In this document: in pieces, positions 55,178 through 63,500 of the stretch
Layout of the letters: each line of letters begins with the position of its first letter
Position numbering within the stretch: the stretch's first letter is position 1
From: Microbacterium sp. 11MF
GTDB taxonomy: Bacteria > Actinomycetota > Actinomycetes > Actinomycetales > Microbacteriaceae
Direction: 5' to 3'
Length of the DNA stretch: 64,000 nt
NCBI RefSeq assembly: GCF_000383475.1
Contig: NZ_KB911459.1
Location: 324,467 to 388,466, forward strand
Translations under genes and position numbers: made by a program
The notes under the pieces: generated by a model
Told to the model about the DNA's origin: nothing
The model's database searches: none
What the model saw: only the letters and a program-made list of their open reading frames with translations

Positions 55178-56050
55178 TTGGCTGAAGAGTTCCACCCGTC
55201 GAACGAGATTTCTGAGGCATCGACGGCCCCCCGCAAAGGTCGCTTGAGCAAACGTGTCGCCGCCACGGCGCCCGCCACCCGCTCGACGTCCCCGCGCCCT
55301 CACCCCGTCCGCAGCTTCCTGACCGTCGCCGCCGTCGCCGGCATGGTCGCGACCGTCGCGATCCCGGCGTTCGCCGCCGCCGATCGGGGCGACGTCGCCG
55401 AAGCGCGCACGCTGCAGCAGGTCTCCGCCGACGATGCACAGTCGCTCGTCGTCGCATCCGAAGGCAGCCCCGAGACCCTCGCGCGCGGCGGGTACTCCGC
55501 CACGACTCCCGAGGAGATCGAGGCAGCGAAGGCGAAGGAGGCCGCAGAGAAGGCCGCCAAGGCCGCCCTCGCAGCCCGACTCGCGTCAGCCTCCTCATCG
55601 TCATCGTCGTCGCGCAGCTCGTCGAGCTTCTCGTCCTCGGTTCCGCTCGTGTCGCCGGGGTCGGGCACGGTCCGCCGTCCGCTCGCGCACTTCGACAACT
55701 TCGGCACGCCCTACGCGGGCCACAAGGGCACCGACTACATGGTCGGCCGCGGCGAGCCGATCTACGCCGTCGCCGACGGCACCGTCGTCGCATCGTCCGA
55801 GTCCGGACCGGGCTGGGGCGTGTACGTCAAGATCGCCCACAACATCGGCGGTGTGCGGGTCACCTCGCTCTACGCGCACATGGACTGGGGCACACGCCGC
55901 GTCTCCGTCGGCGACAAGGTCACGGTCGGCCAGCTCATCGGCCAGGTCGGTTCCACCGGCCGCGCCAACGGCACCCACCTCCACCTCGAGATCCGCATCA
56001 ACAACGGGTACACGAACGCCGAGTCCTGGCTGCAGGCCAACGCCGGCTGA
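55178..56050 (+). CDS. Secreted M23-family (LytM-type) peptidase
   Basis: This is a 290-residue cell-wall peptidase-like protein. The N-terminal cytosolic part is followed by one hydrophobic signal or anchor segment (about 45-70, VRSFLTVAAVAGMVATVAIPAFAAA). A short Ala/Glu/Lys coiled coil and a serine run come next, then the LytM domain (about 170-290) with the zinc ligands in HKGTDYMV and THLHLEI, and ADGTVV and VGSTGRANG blocks. The TTG start at 55178 is selected because GGAGG lies 6 nt upstream and all ATG/GTG alternatives lie in the apparently non-coding leader. The catalytic residues are complete, so it is probably an active endopeptidase. Confidence 0.87.
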   Translation: MAEEFHPSNEISEASTAPRKGRLSKRVAATAPATRSTSPRPHPVRSFLTVAAVAGMVATVAIPAFAAADRGDVAEARTLQQVSADDAQSLVVASEGSPETLARGGYSATTPEEIEAAKAKEAAEKAAKAALAARLASASSSSSSSRSSSSFSSSVPLVSPGSGTVRRPLAHFDNFGTPYAGHKGTDYMVGRGEPIYAVADGTVVASSESGPGWGVYVKIAHNIGGVRVTSLYAHMDWGTRRVSVGDKVTVGQLIGQVGSTGRANGTHLHLEIRINNGYTNAESWLQANAG

Positions 56051-56146
56051 CGAGACACACAGTCATCGTTCTGCTGTTGTTCGCCCTGGGGCATCCCGGC
56101 GTGTAATACCCTGACCCCGACGCTCGTTCGAGCCGAGGGGAGCCGT
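56051..56146. other. Intergenic stretch before the small ORF
   Basis: I see no gene here. A TACCCT hexamer near 56106-56111 could be a -10 for the small ORF downstream, with no clear -35. Confidence 0.35.
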
Positions 56147-56260
56147 ATGGACATCCAACCCCGCATTCGCAACCGGAATGCGCTAGGTCGGCATGTGCTG
56201 CGGCATCGTGTGCACGATTGCCACGACGTCGGTCGTGCGAATAAGGCGCTGTCTTCATGA
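56147..56260 (+). CDS. Candidate 37-residue His/Arg-rich small protein
   Basis: This ORF begins with ATG 56147, directly behind the strong ribosome site GAGGGGAG, and encodes 37 residues starting MDIQPRIRNRNALGRH and ending GRANKALSS. It has nine Arg and five His, one Cys (HDCHD) and a net positive charge, so nucleic-acid or ribosome binding is imaginable. The TGA stop lies in the loop of a Rho-independent terminator, so the ORF has its own compact transcription unit of about 170 nt. I know no homologue with certainty. The alternative is a structured small RNA with an accidental ORF. Confidence 0.5.
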   Translation: MDIQPRIRNRNALGRHVLRHRVHDCHDVGRANKALSS

Positions 56261-56273
56261 CGGCGCCTTTTTT
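56243..56273 (+). terminator. Rho-independent terminator upstream of the HNH gene
   Basis: A 7-bp stem (aaggcgc with gcgcctt), a 13-nt loop and a run of six T make this the clearest intrinsic terminator in the window. Its loop contains the stop codon of the 37-residue ORF. Confidence 0.85.
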
Positions 56274-56357
56274 CGTACCCGCACCCCTCTCGACCCGCAC
56301 CGCGTCGACGAAACGGAAGGCCCTGAAGCCGTCAGGGCCGTTCGAGAGGACACCCCT

Positions 56358-56855
56358 ATGCGCACCCTGGTGCTGAACGCAGGTTACGAACCCCTGGCCG
56401 TCATCTCGTTCAAACGAGCCCTCGTGCTCGTCATGACCGAGAAAGCCACCATCATCGAACGCGTCGAAGAGGACCCCGTCTGGGGGACCCGCGACGTGTA
56501 CGACCGTCCGGCCGTCATCGTGCTGACGCGCTATGTGCGGATCCCGGCCGGCCGGCGGGTCCCGGTCACCCGCCGTGGCGTGCTGCGTCGCGATGGTCAC
56601 CGGTGCGCGTACTGCGGCAAGAGCGCCTCGACGATCGATCACGTGCTGCCGCGGTCGCGCGGCGGAGCCGACTCGTGGGAGAACCTCGTCGCGGCGTGCC
56701 TGCGCTGCAACAACGTCAAGGGCGACCGCACCCCGCAGGAGATGAACTGGGAGCTGCGATGGATGCCGCAGCCCCCGCGCGGAGCCGGCTGGCGCGTCCG
56801 TGGCACCGAGCGCGCCGATCCGGCATGGGAGCCGTACCTGGCGCTCGCGGCGTAG
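56358..56855 (+). CDS. HNH endonuclease
   Basis: This is a 165-residue protein of the HNH family common in actinobacteria, next to cell-wall or central genes rather than phage genes. The fold's parts are visible: N-terminal VLNAGYEPLAVISFKRALVLV, the zinc pair HRCAYCGK, the catalytic IDHVLPRSRGG, SWENLVAACLRCNN with the second CxxC half, and KGDRTPQEM. The ATG at 56358 follows GAGAGGA; a longer frame from 56193 reading through the terminator is rejected. Its DNA target and role are unknown. Confidence 0.92.
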   Translation: MRTLVLNAGYEPLAVISFKRALVLVMTEKATIIERVEEDPVWGTRDVYDRPAVIVLTRYVRIPAGRRVPVTRRGVLRRDGHRCAYCGKSASTIDHVLPRSRGGADSWENLVAACLRCNNVKGDRTPQEMNWELRWMPQPPRGAGWRVRGTERADPAWEPYLALAA

Positions 56856-56863
56856 CGCCCAGG

Positions 56864-57334
56864 TCAGACGCCGGATTCGACCCAGGCGTAGGGCAGGAAC
56901 TTGCCGTCGATCGTGATGACGACGCGGTCCCCGTCGGGGTGTGCGACGCGGTCGAGAGAGATGCTGCAGTTGATCGCGCTCATGATGCCGTCGCCGAAAC
57001 GGTCGTGGATGAGGGCTTTGAGCGCGGGCCCGTAGACCTGCACGAGTTCGTGGAAGCGGTAGATCGTCGGGTCGGTAGAGAGATCTGCCTCGGCGGCGCG
57101 GTTCGGCTGGCGGGTGAGGGCGTCGACGAGCGCGGCGTCGAGTCCGAGGGCGTCGCCGAGGCGATCCGCTTCGGCCGGGGGGAGGGCGTGCATCCCGAGA
57201 ACGGCCGCGGCGGTCCACACCGGCGGACGGCCGATGAGCTCGCTCACCGCGTCCCACGAGAGTCCGCTCTTGCGTCGCACCTCGTCGATGGCGGCACCGG
57301 CGGCCTGCTTGCTGATGATCTGGGGGAGCGTCAT
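56864..57334 (-). CDS. cynS: Cyanate hydratase (cyanase)
   Basis: Cyanase converts cyanate plus bicarbonate to ammonia and carbon dioxide. The 156 residues have the N-terminal helical domain and the C-terminal catalytic domain IYRFHELVQVYGPALKALIHDRFGDGIMSAIN. The active-site residues line up with E. coli Arg96, Glu99 and Ser122 as Arg93, Glu96 and Ser119. The ATG follows GAGAGGAC. It is divergent from a PAS-AraC regulator gene across 153 nt that include GTGCGCAC (57418-57425), a possible operator. It needs no transporter here; none is nearby. Confidence 0.95.
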   Translation of the reverse strand: MTLPQIISKQAAGAAIDEVRRKSGLSWDAVSELIGRPPVWTAAAVLGMHALPPAEADRLGDALGLDAALVDALTRQPNRAAEADLSTDPTIYRFHELVQVYGPALKALIHDRFGDGIMSAINCSISLDRVAHPDGDRVVITIDGKFLPYAWVESGV

Positions 57335-57487
57335 GACGTGTCCTCTCGTCGGTTCGTTCCATCGGACCAGTCCCGGAGCGTGAGGCGGCAGGAAGAACGC
57401 GCACGGATGCCGTCGTTGTGCGCACGTGTGACACGGTCGAAACGCGCGCGACGCGCCAGGGCAAACCTCGGTGCCTAGCGTGGGCCC

Positions 57488-58183
57488 ATGGCGGCGATCG
57501 AGCGGTGGATGCAGGCGGTGGTGGATGCCGTCCCGCAGCCGCTGTGGGTCATCGGACCCGGTGGCGCCGTCGCCCACCTGAACGAGGCCGCCGGGCGGTT
57601 GCTCGGATACTCCGATCCCCGCCGGGTCGTGGGAGGTCCGAGCCACGAGGTGCTGCACGGGCATCGCGCAGACGGCTCCGCCTACCCCGTGCACGAGTGC
57701 CCGATCGTCCACGCGGCGGATCACGGCGGTGACCCGCGGGGCAACGAGGTGTTCGTCACCCGCGCGGGACGGCCGCTCGACGTCGCGTGGCGGGTGGCGG
57801 AACTGCCCCTGCCCGAGCATCGACTGCTGTCGTTCGAGCCGCAGGCGCAGGTTCCGGCGATGCGCGGGGTGCCGTCGGCATCCGCTCTGCGTGCGCAGAT
57901 CGCCGCGCGGCACCGCGACCCGGAGTTCTGCGTCGACGTGCTCGCGCGGGATGCGCACGTGTCCGTGCGGACGGCGCAGGCCGTGCTGGGGCGCGAGGGG
58001 GAGAGCCCTGCGGCGCTGATCCGCGAGTACCGGCTCGGGAGCGCGCAGGGGCTGCTCCGCGACGGGATGCCGGTGGCCGCCGCGGCGTACAGTGCCGGCT
58101 TCCGCGATCCGGACACCTTCGCGCGCGCGTTCCGGCGCCGGTTCGGTGTAGCGCCGGGAGCGTTCGCCCGCGACGCGGGCTGA
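57488..58183 (+). CDS. PAS-domain AraC-type transcriptional regulator
   Basis: This is a 231-residue regulator: an N-terminal PAS-like sensor (about 8-115, VVDAVPQPLWVIGPGGAVAHLNEAAGRLLGY) and a C-terminal AraC-type double helix-turn-helix (about 135-228) with VDVLARDAHVSVRTAQAVL, GRSP-like GESPAALIREYRLGSAQGLL and YSAGFRDPDTFARAFRRRFG. The ATG is 6 nt after TAGCGT, in the leaderless layout. It is divergent from cynS and is the likely regulator of that gene, which is inference. Confidence 0.85.
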   Translation: MAAIERWMQAVVDAVPQPLWVIGPGGAVAHLNEAAGRLLGYSDPRRVVGGPSHEVLHGHRADGSAYPVHECPIVHAADHGGDPRGNEVFVTRAGRPLDVAWRVAELPLPEHRLLSFEPQAQVPAMRGVPSASALRAQIAARHRDPEFCVDVLARDAHVSVRTAQAVLGREGESPAALIREYRLGSAQGLLRDGMPVAAAAYSAGFRDPDTFARAFRRRFGVAPGAFARDAG

Positions 58184-58249
58184 GCCCCGGGCCCGTGCGC
58201 ACGGGCGCGGGCGATGTCGGAACCCGTGCGTATCTTCGACGTAGACGGC

Positions 58250-58284
58250 TTGAGTCGTTCGAACAAAGCTTCTACCATGTCGAG
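58250..58284 (+). promoter_or_regulatory. SOS promoter of the imuA'-imuB-dnaE2 operon
   Basis: TTGAGT (58250-58255) and TACCAT (58273-58278) are 17 nt apart, and the GTG of imuA' follows after 6 nt, so transcription is probably leaderless. Between them, TCGAACAAAGCTTCTA (58259-58274) resembles the actinobacterial LexA box TCGAAC-N4-GTTCGA, with a perfect left half and four of six bases in the right half. It overlaps the -10. Confidence 0.7.
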
Positions 58285-58983
58285 GTGAGATCCATCGTGC
58301 GCGACACCGCTACCGCCCAAGAGGTGCAGCGGCTGCGCGCGCAGATGGCTCAAATCCAGGGGCGCAAGCTCGAGGCGCCGCCCCTTCCCACCCATCCTGC
58401 CCTGGCCGAACTGCTGCCGGGCGGGGGGCTGCGGCCGGGATCGTCGTATTCGATCGGCGGCTCGATGTCGTTGCTGTTCGGCCTGTTGGCGCAGCCGTCG
58501 CAGACCGGCAGCTGGTGCGGGGTGGTCGGGATGCCGGGGTTCGGCGCCGAAGCGGCCGAGAAGGCGGGTGTCGACCTGTCGCACCTCGTGCTGATCCCCG
58601 AGCCGGGTCCGCGCTGGCTTGCCGTAACGGCGACGATCGCCGACGTGCTGCCGGTTGTCGCGGTGCGGCCGCCGACTCGGGCGAAGGATGCCGAGATCTC
58701 GCGGCTCGCGGCGCGCATGCGCGAGCGCGGCGTGGTGCTGCTCGTGCAGGGGCCGTGGCCGCAGACCGAGGCGATGATCGATGTGACGGATGCCCGGTGG
58801 TCGGGCCTCGGCGACGGCTACGGCGTGCTGTCGGATCGGGAGCTGACCGTGACGGTCACGAGCCGGCGCTTTCCGGTGCCGAGGTCGTCGCGGATGCTGC
58901 TGCCCGCCCCCAACGGGGCGATCGCGGTGCGCGAGCAGCCCATCGCCCCGGTGGTCGACCTGCCGATGCGGGCGGTGAGCTGA
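58285..58983 (+). CDS. imuA': ImuA'-like RecA-fold mutasome protein
   Basis: This is a 232-residue protein in the position of mycobacterial ImuA', the RecA-like accessory of the ImuB-DnaE2 translesion mutasome. It begins with a short coiled coil (QEVQRLRAQMAQIQG), then LAELLPGGGLRPGSSYSIGG, WCGVVGMPGFGAEAAEKAGVDLSHLVLIPEPGPRW, and later VTVTSRRFPVPRSSR. The P loop is degenerate, as expected for this family. The GTG at 58285 is chosen from the promoter spacing; GTG 58297 is possible. Its stop overlaps the imuB ATG by one base (TGATG). Confidence 0.85.
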   Translation: MRSIVRDTATAQEVQRLRAQMAQIQGRKLEAPPLPTHPALAELLPGGGLRPGSSYSIGGSMSLLFGLLAQPSQTGSWCGVVGMPGFGAEAAEKAGVDLSHLVLIPEPGPRWLAVTATIADVLPVVAVRPPTRAKDAEISRLAARMRERGVVLLVQGPWPQTEAMIDVTDARWSGLGDGYGVLSDRELTVTVTSRRFPVPRSSRMLLPAPNGAIAVREQPIAPVVDLPMRAVS

Positions 58984-60566
58984 TGGATCCCGCACTCGTC
59001 GACACCGGCATCGAGCCGGTCCGGAGCCTCGTCGTGTGGGTGCCGGACTGGCCGGTCGTCGCGCTGGCCCGCGAAGGACTCGCCGAGGCCGAGGGGCCGA
59101 TCGCCGTCTTCGCGAAGGGGATGGTCGCCGCGACCTCTCCGGCTGCGCGGGCGGACGGGGTGCGACGGGGGATGCGGCGCCGCGACGCGCAGGCGCGATG
59201 CCCGCAGCTCCAGGTCGTCGACGCCGACGACGCGCGCGACCACCGCACGTTCGCCCCGCTCATCGCCCGGCTCGAGGAGATCGCCCCCGGTGTGCAGCTG
59301 CGCGAGCCGGGGCTGTGCGCCCTGCGCGTGAAGGGCCCCGCGCGGTTCTACGGCGGCGAGGCGGGTGCGGCGACAGCGCTCACCGGCGCGCTCGCCGAGC
59401 TCGGCGTGAACGATGTGCGCGCGGGGGTGGGGGATGGTCCGTTCACGGCGGAGCAGGCCGCCCGCACCACCGGCCCGGACGCCCCGATGCGGATCGTGCC
59501 GCCGGGGGCGGCGGCCGCGTTCCTCGCGCCGCTGCCGGTGACGGCGCTCGAGGACGAGTCGGTCGCGAGCCTGTTCGCGCGTCTCGGCATCCACACCCTC
59601 GGTCAGCTCGCCGCGCTGCCGCCCGCGCGGCTCGTCGAACGGCTCGGACCCCGCGGGGCGCGGTTGCACGCGCTCGCGTCGGGGCTCGACTCGCAGCCCG
59701 TGCAGCCGCGCACGCCGCCGCCTGAGCTCGAGCGCGAGGTCGGCTTCGAGCCACCGCTCGAGATCGCCGACCAGGTGGCGTTCGGCATCCGGCTCGCCGC
59801 GGAGCAGTTCATCTCGGGGCTCGGCGCCGTCGACCTCGTCTGCACCGAGCTGCGCGTTGCGCTGACCGGGGATCGCGGCGACCACAGTGAGCGGGTGTGG
59901 CTGCATCCCGGCGCGTTCGACGCGGCCGCCGTCGTAGACCGGGTGCGGTGGCAGCTCACGGAGCGCGGGCTCAAGAGCGCGGTCGCGAAGGTGCGGATTG
60001 CGCCCGAGAAGGTGGACGCGGCATCCCATCACGTGACAGGGCTGTTCGGTTCTGGGCCGGAGGAACGCGTGCACTCAGCGCTCTCGCGCGTGCAGGCGAT
60101 GCTCGGACACACCGGCGTCGTGACGCCGCAGGTCGGCGGCGGGCGGTGGCTCGCCGAACGGCAGGTGCTCGTGCCGTGGGGGGACCGCGCCGTCATCGCC
60201 GAGCGGGCGCGGCCGTGGCCGGGGAGCCTGCCCGACCCGCTGCCGGCGACCGTCTTCCCCGAGCCGGTCCCGGTCGCCGTCATCGATCGCGACGACGACA
60301 TGGTCGCCGTCGACGGCCGCGGCGAGCTGACGGCCGAGCCGATCGCGCTGATCCTGCCGGGAGCGCCGGACGCATCGGGGGCGCGGAGGCCCCGGCATCC
60401 GCGTCGCATCGCCTCGTGGGCAGGACCCTGGCCCGTCATGGAGCGGGGGTGGGATGCCGCGCGCACCCGTCGCGCGCACCGGTTCCAGGTGGTCGACGAG
60501 GCCGAGACCGCGTGGCTGCTGGTGTGCGAGGAGGGCGTCTGGCACGCCGAGGGCAGGTACGACTGA
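58983..60566 (+). CDS. imuB: ImuB, catalytically inactive Y-family polymerase-like protein
   Basis: ImuB is the adaptor of the SOS mutasome; it has a Y-family polymerase fold but no polymerase active site. The 527 residues start VRSLVVWVPDWPVVAL and include VRRGMRRRDAQARCPQLQV, LAALPPARLVERLGPRGARLHALASG (the helix-hairpin-helix) and a C-terminal part with MLGHTGVVTPQVGGGRWLAERQVLVPWG. Where active enzymes have the second acidic SxDE motif this one has LREPGLCALRV, without the catalytic pair. It overlaps imuA' by one base and dnaE2 by one base (TGATG), so all three are tightly coupled. Confidence 0.92.
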   Translation: MDPALVDTGIEPVRSLVVWVPDWPVVALAREGLAEAEGPIAVFAKGMVAATSPAARADGVRRGMRRRDAQARCPQLQVVDADDARDHRTFAPLIARLEEIAPGVQLREPGLCALRVKGPARFYGGEAGAATALTGALAELGVNDVRAGVGDGPFTAEQAARTTGPDAPMRIVPPGAAAAFLAPLPVTALEDESVASLFARLGIHTLGQLAALPPARLVERLGPRGARLHALASGLDSQPVQPRTPPPELEREVGFEPPLEIADQVAFGIRLAAEQFISGLGAVDLVCTELRVALTGDRGDHSERVWLHPGAFDAAAVVDRVRWQLTERGLKSAVAKVRIAPEKVDAASHHVTGLFGSGPEERVHSALSRVQAMLGHTGVVTPQVGGGRWLAERQVLVPWGDRAVIAERARPWPGSLPDPLPATVFPEPVPVAVIDRDDDMVAVDGRGELTAEPIALILPGAPDASGARRPRHPRRIASWAGPWPVMERGWDAARTRRAHRFQVVDEAETAWLLVCEEGVWHAEGRYD

Positions 60567-63500
60567 TGGGGTGGGGCAACAACCCGTCGGTCTCGTGGTC
60601 GGAGATGGAACGGATCCTCAGCGACCGGCGGCGACCCGAGGGGGCACCGGCGGGGACCGACGGCGGCGACAGTCCGGCGTGGTCGCACAAGCGCGGAAAA
60701 TACCGCACACCCGAGATCGAGCGGCCGCTCGACGCGGTGCCGTACGCCGAACTGCACGCACACTCATCGTTCTCGTTCCTCGACGGGGCCTCCTCACCCG
60801 AGGATCTCGTCGAAGAGGCGGAGCGCCTGGGCCTGCACGCCCTCGCGATCACCGACCACGACGGGTTCTACGGCATCGTCCGCTTCGCCGAGGCGGCCGA
60901 GCACCTGCAGCTGCAGACCGTCTTCGGGGCGGAGCTGTCGCTGGGGCTGCCCGGTCCGCAGAACGGCGAGCCCGACCCGCACGGACGGCACCTGCTCGTG
61001 CTCGCCCGCGGCGAGGAGGGGTACCACCGGCTCGCCGCAGCGATCACGCACGCGCAGCTGTCGGGTGGCGAGAAGGGGCGCCCGGTCTACGACCTGCACG
61101 ACCTCGCCGATCGGGCCGGCGGGCACTGGCAGGTGTTGACCGGATGCCGCAAGGGCGCCGTCCGGCAGGCGCTCGCCGTCGACGGGCCGGCCGCCGCGGC
61201 GTACGAGCTCGACCGGCTCGTCGACCTATTCGGGCCCGAGCGGGTCGACGTCGAACTCATCGATCAGGGCGCACCGACGGATTCGCGCGACAACGACGTG
61301 CTCGCCGCGCTCGCCGCCGAGCGGGGGCTTCCGGTCGTCGCATCGAACAACGTGCACTACGCCGTGCCCGAGAAGGTGCACCTCGCGGCGGCGGTCGCGG
61401 CGGTGCGGGCGAACCGCGGGCTCGACGAGCTCGACGGGTGGCTGCCGTCGCACGCCAGCGCGCACCTGCGGTCGGGGGCCGAGATGGCGCGGCGGTTCCG
61501 GCGGTACCCGGGTGCGATCGAGCGCACCGTCGCCCTCGCTGACGAGCTCGCGTTCCCGCTGCGACGGGCCAAGCCCGCGCTGCCGAAGATGCAGGTGCCC
61601 GAGGGGCACACGCCGATGACGTGGCTCCGGCACCTGGTGTGGGAGGCCGTGCCTCGCAAGTACCCGGATGCCACCGACGCGAACCGTGCGCGCATCGAGA
61701 AGGAGCTCGGCGTCATCGAGCAGAAGGACTTCCCGGGGTACTTCCTCATCGTGCATGGCATCGTGCAAGAAGCGCGGCGCCGCGGCATCCTGTGTCAGGG
61801 GCGGGGATCCGCCGCGAACAGTGCCGTCTGCTATCTGCTCGACATCACGGCGATCGACTCGATCTTCTACGACCTGCCGTTCGAGCGGTTCCTCTCGGCC
61901 CTCCGCGATGAAGAGCCCGACATCGACGTCGACTTCGACTCGGACCGGCGCGAGGAGATCATCCAGTGGGTCTACGAGACCTACGGACGGGAGCGAGCGG
62001 CGCAGGTCGCGAACGTCATCCAGTACCGGCCGAAGAACGCGATCCGCGACATGGCGAAGGCGCTCGGGCATTCGCCGGGGCAGCAGGATGCCTGGTCGAA
62101 GCAGGTCGAGCGCTGGGGTGCGATGCTCGACACCCCGGGCGACCACGACATCCCCGATCGGGTGATCGCGTACGCGGGTGAGCTGTTGAAAGCGCCTCGG
62201 CACCTCGGCATCCACTCGGGCGGGATGGTGCTGACCGATCGTCCGGTCGGCGAGGTCGTGCCGATCGAGCACGCGCGCATGGAGAACCGCACCGTCATCC
62301 AGTGGGACAAGGACGACGCGGCATGGATGGGGCTCGTGAAGTTCGACCTGCTGGGGCTCGGGATGCTCGCCGCCCTCCAGTACTGCTTCGACATGATCGA
62401 GGCCGCGACGGGGGAGCGGTGGAGTCTCGATGCGATGCCGAAGGAGGAAGCGGCGGTCTACGACATGCTGTGCCGCGCCGATTCGATCGGGGTGTTCCAG
62501 GTCGAATCCCGCGCGCAGATGGGGCTCCTGCCCCGTTTGCAGCCGCGGAAGTTCTACGACCTCGTGGTCGAGATCGCCCTCATCCGGCCGGGGCCGATCC
62601 AGGGCGGCGCGGTGCATCCGTTCGTGCGTCGCAAGCTCGGCGACGAGAAGGTCACCTACGCGCACCCGAAGCTGAAGCCGGTGCTGGAGCGGACCCTCGG
62701 CATCCCGGTGTTCCAGGAGCAGCTCATGCAGATGGGCATGGCGATCGGCGATCTGTCAGGGGAGGATGCCGACCTGCTGCGCCGCGCGATGGGCTCGAAG
62801 CGCGGGATCGAGCGGATCGATTCGCTGAAGAAGAAGCTGTACGAGGGGATGGAACGGAACGGCCTGACGGGTAAAGCCGCCGACGACATCTACGTGAAGA
62901 TCCAGGCGTTCGCGAACTTCGGCTTCGCCGAGAGCCATTCGCTGTCGTTCGGGCTGCTCGTGTACGCGTCGTCGTGGCTGAAGCTGCACTACCCGGCGGC
63001 GTTCCTCGCTGCGCTCCTACGTGCGCAGCCGATGGGGTTCTACTCGCCCGCGACGCTGACCGCCGACGCGCGACGGCACGGGGTCGAGGTGCGCCGGCCC
63101 GACCTGCACGCGTCGGGGGTCGAGGCGGGGCTCGAGCCGGTGTCGCCTCGCGAGGAGATGTCGGTTCCCGAGGAGGGTTTGCGGGGTTTCGCTCCTCGGG
63201 ACGCGTCATCTCCTCGGTTCTCGACGGGGGCGGATGCCGGGGCTCGGGAGGCCGGGGGCGGGGGCGCCGGGCGCGGCGCTGCCGCGGGGATCGGCCGTCG
63301 CGAGGACGTTTCGGGCGGGATTCCTCCTCGGGAGCGCAGATCTCCTCTCGGGAGCCGGGATGCCGGGAGCCGGGATGCCGGGAGTCGGGATGCCGGGAGC
63401 CGGGATGCCGGCAGCCGGGATGCCGGATCGGGGCCAGCCACTGCCGAGCCCGGGGCTGGACACCGTCGCGCCCCGACGGGCCGGGACTCGTGCACCGACC

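Noticed and set aside
56193..56357. N-terminal extension of the HNH protein
   Set aside because: It would read through a strong terminator and lacks the conserved family start, which is at 56358 behind a good ribosome site.
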